A DNA stretch of 10,906 bases from Prolixibacteraceae bacterium UBA5740 (GTDB lineage Bacteria > Bacteroidota > Bacteroidia > Bacteroidales > Prolixibacteraceae): assembly GCA_002419285.1 (NCBI GenBank), contig DIFU01000105.1, forward strand, positions 1-10,906, in the 5' to 3' direction. This document shows positions 6,954 through 10,906 of this stretch, piece after piece. How positions within the stretch are numbered: position 1 is the stretch's first letter; each line of letters opens with the position of its first letter. Below the pieces are notes generated by a model. It did not search any database. It saw only the letters and a program-made list of their open reading frames with translations, and was not told where the DNA came from. The position numbers and the translations under genes are program-made.

Positions 6954-6961
6954 TATTTTTG
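6954..6961 (+). promoter_or_regulatory. Candidate Bacteroidota -7 promoter element (TATTTTTG)
   Basis: A TAnnTTTG match upstream of the TPR gene. A start site a few bases beyond it would give a leader of about a dozen bases before the ATG at 6980. An ATG at 6950, in the same frame, would lie upstream of this element, which agrees with choosing 6980. The region is A/T-rich and no -33 box is clear, so a chance match is possible. Confidence 0.35.
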
Positions 6962-6979
6962 CTGTTTAATCAATTTCCT

Positions 6980-8935
6980 ATGAAGAGAGCTTTCTTTGTA
7001 TTCTTTTGTCTGCTCCTGGCGGGAACTGCGTCGGCCCAATTAAATATCAACCATTACATCAGGGTTGGGCAGACACGTATTTCGATTGGAAATTACGTCG
7101 GGGCCATCGAATACTTCAACATAGTAATCAAGTTCAAGCCACACCTTCCTGAGCCCTATTTCTACAGGGGAGTGGCAAAACACCGATTGGAAGACTTCAG
7201 GGGAGCCATCAATGATTACGACCAGGCGATCCAGATAAAACCATATTATCCCGACGCCTACGTATACCGGGGTATGGCATACCATGAACTCAGGGATTTT
7301 GACAGGGCTATACAGGATTATGACAGGGCATTGGAACTCGACCCCAACAACGAATCTGTTTATAACAACCGGGGGATTGCCCGAATCTCGAAGAAAGATT
7401 TAGCAGGAGCCATTGATGACTATAACAAGGCACTTGAATTGAATCCGGGATCAGTAAATTCCCTGATGAACCGAAGCAATGCCAAAATTATCCAGGGAGA
7501 TGTGAGGGGTGCCATTCAGGACCTGAACAGCATTATCATCATCCGACCACACTTTGCCGGTGCATACCTCAACCGCGGTTTGGCCCGTTTCGAACTCGAC
7601 GATTATGCCTCCGCCCTGCGCGACTATGATCAGGCGATCCGTCTTGAACCCGAGAATGCATTGGCGTATAACAATCGAGGTATTGTCAAGCATAAACTGG
7701 AAGATTACCAGGGAGCCATTATGGATTATGATATGGCCATCCGACTCGACCCAACCATGGCAAATGCTTATTTCAATCGCGCCATGGCTCGCGAAATTAT
7801 GCGTATGCCAGGTTTCGATTCCGACTACCAAATCGCGGCCGACCTTAACCCGCAATATGATCTGAGCAGATTCACCCTGAACGCTGAACAACAACAACAG
7901 CAACAACAACAGCAACAGACCAATCAAAGCCAAAACCAACAACAACAGCAAAACCTTGCTTCTTCACAGCAGGCCAGCGGTTCTCCAGGCTCCGGACAAC
8001 CAACCCAAACATTAGAGCCTAAGAAAACCCCGGAAGAAGCAACACGCGAAAGAGAAGAAGAACTAAGGCGCAGACGCAGATTGAATGTTATTGCATCTGA
8101 TTCACGGAACCTTCCCGGTCAGGGTGAAACTAACGATGAGGAAATAAGCGTCCAGGACAGGAACATCATTATTGACCTGCAACCCATTTTCCGCATTTCT
8201 GCTTTTGAGCGCAACTCGGTCGACTACGAAAGACTTCAATATTACAGTGTTTCAATCGAGTCACTGAACAGAATTAACAATTACAACCCATTTCTCACCA
8301 TTTCCAACAAAACAGACCGAAGTCTTAATACTGTTTTTGAGAATTTTGTACTCTTTTTCAACGAGAAAATCCGAATCAGCGAGAACAGTCACAATTTTCT
8401 CAACAGAGGCATATTTCATTTACTTATTGGAAATTACAATCAGTCACTTGATGATTTAAATAAATCAATTCAATTAAATTCTGACGAGGCTCTCTCCTAT
8501 TTTACAAGAGGTAATTGCCGCTTTAAAATGATTGAGCATATTGAATCTCTCCCCGAATTCAATGCGCAGCTCTCGCTCGCACTCGAGAATACCCGGCTCA
8601 ATCGCCCTGCCGAACCTGCCATGACCCAAATGATTCATGATTATGATGAAATACTCGCAGATTATGAAAAAACACTCCAGCTCAATCCTGATTTTTTCTT
8701 TGGATATTACAACCGGGCATTTATTAATCTTAGGCTTAAAAATTATCAGGCTGCACTGGCTGATCTCGATAAGGCCATTGAACTGGAACCTGAATTTGCC
8801 GAGGCATATTATAACCGCGGATTGACAAAAATATTCCTCGATAAAATGGAAGATGGTGCCATCGATTTGTCCAAAGCTGGTGAATTGGGACTTATTGAGG
8901 CATACAGTGTTATTAAACGATATTGTAATTTTTAG
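6980..8935 (+). CDS. Secreted tetratricopeptide-repeat protein with Q-rich linker
   Basis: 651 residues from the ATG at 6980. This start places a clean signal peptide (MKRAFFVFFCLLLAGTASAQ) at the N-terminus; the in-frame ATG at 6950 would add ten residues before it. About eight 34-residue TPR units cover roughly residues 22-297, with repeated signatures such as AYNNRGIVKHKLEDYQGAIM and AIRLDP. A glutamine-rich disordered linker follows (304-325). A Pro/Ser-rich part then leads to a strongly charged stretch (EREEELRRRRR, about 356-366). A region of no recognised family runs to about 469, and three or four more TPR units fill about 470-645. TPR arrays bind partner proteins or peptides; the signal peptide puts this one in the periplasm or on the outer membrane. 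The specific role is unknown. The ChaN-like gene starts 45 bp downstream and may be co-transcribed. Confidence 0.88.
   Translation: MKRAFFVFFCLLLAGTASAQLNINHYIRVGQTRISIGNYVGAIEYFNIVIKFKPHLPEPYFYRGVAKHRLEDFRGAINDYDQAIQIKPYYPDAYVYRGMAYHELRDFDRAIQDYDRALELDPNNESVYNNRGIARISKKDLAGAIDDYNKALELNPGSVNSLMNRSNAKIIQGDVRGAIQDLNSIIIIRPHFAGAYLNRGLARFELDDYASALRDYDQAIRLEPENALAYNNRGIVKHKLEDYQGAIMDYDMAIRLDPTMANAYFNRAMAREIMRMPGFDSDYQIAADLNPQYDLSRFTLNAEQQQQQQQQQQTNQSQNQQQQQNLASSQQASGSPGSGQPTQTLEPKKTPEEATREREEELRRRRRLNVIASDSRNLPGQGETNDEEISVQDRNIIIDLQPIFRISAFERNSVDYERLQYYSVSIESLNRINNYNPFLTISNKTDRSLNTVFENFVLFFNEKIRISENSHNFLNRGIFHLLIGNYNQSLDDLNKSIQLNSDEALSYFTRGNCRFKMIEHIESLPEFNAQLSLALENTRLNRPAEPAMTQMIHDYDEILADYEKTLQLNPDFFFGYYNRAFINLRLKNYQAALADLDKAIELEPEFAEAYYNRGLTKIFLDKMEDGAIDLSKAGELGLIEAYSVIKRYCNF
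7889..7951 (+). repeat. CAA/CAG glutamine-codon repeat inside the TPR gene
   Basis: The 12-mer CAACAACAACAG occurs twice in tandem at 7889-7900 and 7901-7912, followed by CAACAG, and again at 7937-7948. It encodes ten consecutive Gln (304-313) and then five more (320-324) in a TNQSQN context. The 12-bp unit suggests growth by in-frame duplication. Unit loss or gain would keep the frame, so linker length could vary between strains. Confidence 0.85.
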
Positions 8936-8980
8936 TGATTGCTTGCATTCATCCCAACCAAAACACATTAATAGTATAAG

Positions 8981-9838
8981 ATGAAATTAAAAATCCTGAT
9001 TATATCGATGATCCTGACTCTGAGTTGGTCGGCTACTGCGCAAAAAAAACAAGCTTATCAGCTTTATAATGCTCAAGGGAAGAAAGTCAGTTACGGGAAG
9101 TTACTGAAAGAGGCATCAAAATCAGACATGCTGCTATTCGGAGAACTCCATAACAATCCCATTGCTCATTGGCTGCAGCTGGAGTTGGTTAAGGATCTGC
9201 ACGAAAAACGGGGACTAATATTGGGCGCCGAAATGTTTGAGACAGACAATCAGGATGCCCTGACAGCATATCTTGAAGGCAGGATCGATGCCCAAGGTCT
9301 TGACTCGCTGGCCCGACTTTGGAACAATTATAAAACCGATTACGCCCCCTTGGTTGATTTTGCCAAAACAAATGGGCTTGCCTTTATTGCCACCAACATT
9401 CCACGCAGATATGCAAGCATGGTGTTTAGAAGTGATTTTGAAGCCCTGGAGGAACTCTCCGACACTGAAAAAAGCTGGATCGCTCCCCTGCCAATTGAAT
9501 ATGATCCTGAACTGCCAGGATATAAAAATATGCTCACCATGATGGGAGGAGGAAGGGGTGAAACCTTCCCCAAGGCGCAGGCCATCAAGGATGCCACGAT
9601 GGCTCATTTCATTTTGGAAAACCACCAGAAAGGAGACCTCTTTGTCCATTTTCACGGAACTTACCATACCGACAATTTTGAGGGTATCCTTTGGTACCTT
9701 CAGCAGAAACAACCTGATCTGAAATACGTTACTATCAGTTCCGTGGAACAGGATGACATTTCCAAACTTTCAGACGATCATAAAAACAAGGCCGATTTCA
9801 TATTGGTAATTGATGCCGACATGACAAAGACTTATTGA
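8981..9838 (+). CDS. ChaN-like haem-binding-fold protein, exported
   Basis: A complete 285-residue protein. A signal peptide covers about residues 1-20 (MKLKILIISMILTLSWSATA then Q), with no lipobox cysteine, so it is probably soluble in the periplasm. Conserved features of the ChaN/EreA-like superfamily (PF04187-type) are present: LLFGELHNNP with E55 and H57, GAEMFETDNQ with E84 and E87, and HFHGTYHTDNF with H223, H225 and H229. Also typical are the DYAPLVDFAK stretch, the FIATNIPRRYASMV segment and the KAQAIKDATMAHFI helix. Campylobacter ChaN is an iron-regulated lipoprotein that binds haem as a dimer; the wider fold also includes hydrolases of the EreA and Tiki type. No haem receptor or transporter gene adjoins it here, so a haem role is only a family-based guess. 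It lies between the TPR gene and rarA (31-bp gap), all on the same strand. Confidence 0.85.
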   Translation: MKLKILIISMILTLSWSATAQKKQAYQLYNAQGKKVSYGKLLKEASKSDMLLFGELHNNPIAHWLQLELVKDLHEKRGLILGAEMFETDNQDALTAYLEGRIDAQGLDSLARLWNNYKTDYAPLVDFAKTNGLAFIATNIPRRYASMVFRSDFEALEELSDTEKSWIAPLPIEYDPELPGYKNMLTMMGGGRGETFPKAQAIKDATMAHFILENHQKGDLFVHFHGTYHTDNFEGILWYLQQKQPDLKYVTISSVEQDDISKLSDDHKNKADFILVIDADMTKTY

Positions 9839-9869
9839 TGTTTTCATCTATAGACCAACTGACAACTAA

Positions 9870-10906
9870 ATGAGTACAAATCAGCCATTGGCAGAAAGGC
9901 TCCGGCCAAAAACTCTCGATGAATACATCGGACAAGAGCACCTTGTCGGAGAAGGGGCTGTATTGCGGAAGATGATCGAATCAGGAAATATGGCCTCGAT
10001 CATCTTATGGGGTCCTCCCGGAGTGGGTAAAACCACGCTTGCCAGGATTATTGCCAATACCCTCGACCGGCCATTTTACAGTCTGAGCGCCATAAACTCA
10101 GGAGTCAAGGATGTACGAGAGGTGATCGACAAATCCCAAAAACAACAATTTTTTGGTCGCCCCAATCCCATTCTGTTCATTGACGAAATACACCGATTCA
10201 GTAAATCCCAGCAGGATTCACTTCTTGGTGCAGTTGAATCGGGTACGATCATTCTTATTGGAGCCACCACCGAGAATCCTTCATTCGAAGTGATCACTCC
10301 TCTCCTTTCAAGATGCCAGGTATATGTTCTTAAGTCGCTCGATAAAGCCCACCTTGAGCAATTGCTGAATGTTGCCCTGACAAAAGATACGGAACTCCGA
10401 AAGAGAAAAATTACCATTCTTGAGAATGAGGCTTTGTTGCGATACTCAGGAGGTGATGCCCGGAAACTATACAATGTGCTGGAGTTGTGTGTCAATGCCG
10501 ATTCGAATGAAGAGGTAGAACTGACCAATCAAAAAGTTACAGAAAGCCTTCAAAAAAACCTTGTCATTTATGACAAGATGGGGGAAATGCACTATGATAT
10601 CATTTCTGCCTTTATCAAGAGTGTCCGTGGAAGTGACCCCGATGCCGCCGTTTATTGGCTTGCCCGAATGATCGAAGGGGGCGAGGATGTGAAATTCATA
10701 GCTCGTCGTTTGGTAATCCTGGCTGCCGAGGACATAGGACTGGCAAACCCAAATGCCCTTCTTCTTGCCCAGGGCTGTTTTGATGCGGTCCACCAAATAG
10801 GTAATCCTGAATCCAGAATAATCTTGTCGGAATGCACCATCTACCTTGCCACTTCCCCAAAAAGCAACTCGGCCTATTTAGCCATTGATGCAGCTTTGGA
10901 AACTGT
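9870..10906 (+). CDS. rarA: Replication-associated recombination protein A, AAA+ ATPase (3' end cut)
   Basis: The frame is open from the ATG at 9870 to the window end: 345 codons with no stop, against about 420-450 residues for the family, so roughly the last fifth is missing. The N-terminus (PLAERLRPKTLDEYIGQEHL) is diagnostic of the RarA/MgsA/WRNIP1 family. Walker A is GPPGVGKT (48-55) and Walker B is LFIDEIH (102-108) with D105-E106. Sensor 1 is GATTENPSF, the arginine finger is in LLSRC, and sensor 2 is SGGDARKLYN. The downstream part matches the C-terminal tetramerisation region, with YDIISAFIKSVRGSDPDAAVYWLARM and AEDIGLANP. RarA is a cytoplasmic ATPase acting at stalled replication forks and single-stranded DNA gaps. 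No promoter motif is evident in the 31 bp before it, so it may be partly read through from the ChaN-like gene. Confidence 0.95.
   Translation, partial: MSTNQPLAERLRPKTLDEYIGQEHLVGEGAVLRKMIESGNMASIILWGPPGVGKTTLARIIANTLDRPFYSLSAINSGVKDVREVIDKSQKQQFFGRPNPILFIDEIHRFSKSQQDSLLGAVESGTIILIGATTENPSFEVITPLLSRCQVYVLKSLDKAHLEQLLNVALTKDTELRKRKITILENEALLRYSGGDARKLYNVLELCVNADSNEEVELTNQKVTESLQKNLVIYDKMGEMHYDIISAFIKSVRGSDPDAAVYWLARMIEGGEDVKFIARRLVILAAEDIGLANPNALLLAQGCFDAVHQIGNPESRIILSECTIYLATSPKSNSAYLAIDAALET

Noticed and set aside
7451..7951. A 166-codon minus-strand open frame starting with a very long leucine run, looking like a membrane protein.
   Set aside because: It is the antisense of the glutamine-codon tract and TPR repeats; CAA/CAG reads as TTG/CTG on the other strand. 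The plus-strand TPR gene explains it fully.
10076..10840. Several overlapping minus-strand open frames of 62-150 codons at the right end.
   Set aside because: They lie antisense to rarA, whose plus-strand frame is open from 9870 to the window end with all AAA+ motifs; the antisense frames have no recognisable domain.
1..10906. Search for CRISPR arrays, tRNA/rRNA, insertion sequences, phage or defence genes.
   Set aside because: No regularly spaced repeats, cloverleaf-like segments, transposase motifs or terminal repeats were seen; all long frames have other explanations.

Overview
The window looks like an ordinary chromosomal stretch of a Bacteroidota bacterium, probably Bacteroidales or Marinilabiliales-like. 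GC is moderate by eye. No start codon has a convincing Shine-Dalgarno sequence and leaders are A/T-rich. Several intergenic gaps carry the Bacteroidota -7 promoter motif TAnnTTTG. Secreted proteins have short signal peptides ending in A-Q. Nine protein genes are present, seven complete and two cut by the window edges. I see no rRNA, tRNA, CRISPR array, insertion sequence, phage gene or integrase. No gene-free stretch exceeds 300 bases; the longest is the 215 bp at 6095-6309.

Layout. (1) 3-503 (+): 3' end of a serine beta-lactamase-like hydrolase. (2) 526-4825: a cell-envelope block. A GT2 polyprenyl-phosphate glycosyltransferase (-) is divergent from an ArnT/PMT-type membrane glycosyltransferase (+). 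That gene converges, with a 24-bp coding overlap, on a PAP2 phosphatase (-), which lies 9 bp downstream of a secreted, probably outer-membrane beta-barrel protein (-). (3) 4892-6094 (-): an exported C1B papain-like peptidase. A 58-nt imperfect palindrome lies just upstream of it. (4) 6310-6879 (-): 3-methyladenine DNA glycosylase I. (5) 6980-9838 (+): a 651-residue secreted TPR protein with a glutamine-rich linker, then a ChaN-like haem-binding-fold protein. (6) 9870-end (+): rarA, an AAA+ replication/recombination ATPase, cut at its 3' end.

How the genes fit. The GT2 and ArnT-type enzymes form the usual donor-maker/donor-user pair: the first loads a sugar onto undecaprenyl phosphate at the inner membrane, the second transfers it to an acceptor on the periplasmic side. 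A PAP2 phosphatase and an outer-membrane protein next door suit lipid A, glycan or lipid-carrier remodelling, but substrates cannot be read from sequence. Tag and RarA are housekeeping genome-maintenance genes. The TPR, C1B and ChaN-like proteins are exported and common in this phylum, with poorly known roles.

I did not find a convincing new defence, mobile or RNA-based system. The items most worth a second look are the palindrome at 6129-6186, the TPR protein's unassigned central region and Q-rich linker, and the unknown outer-membrane protein coupled to the PAP2 gene.
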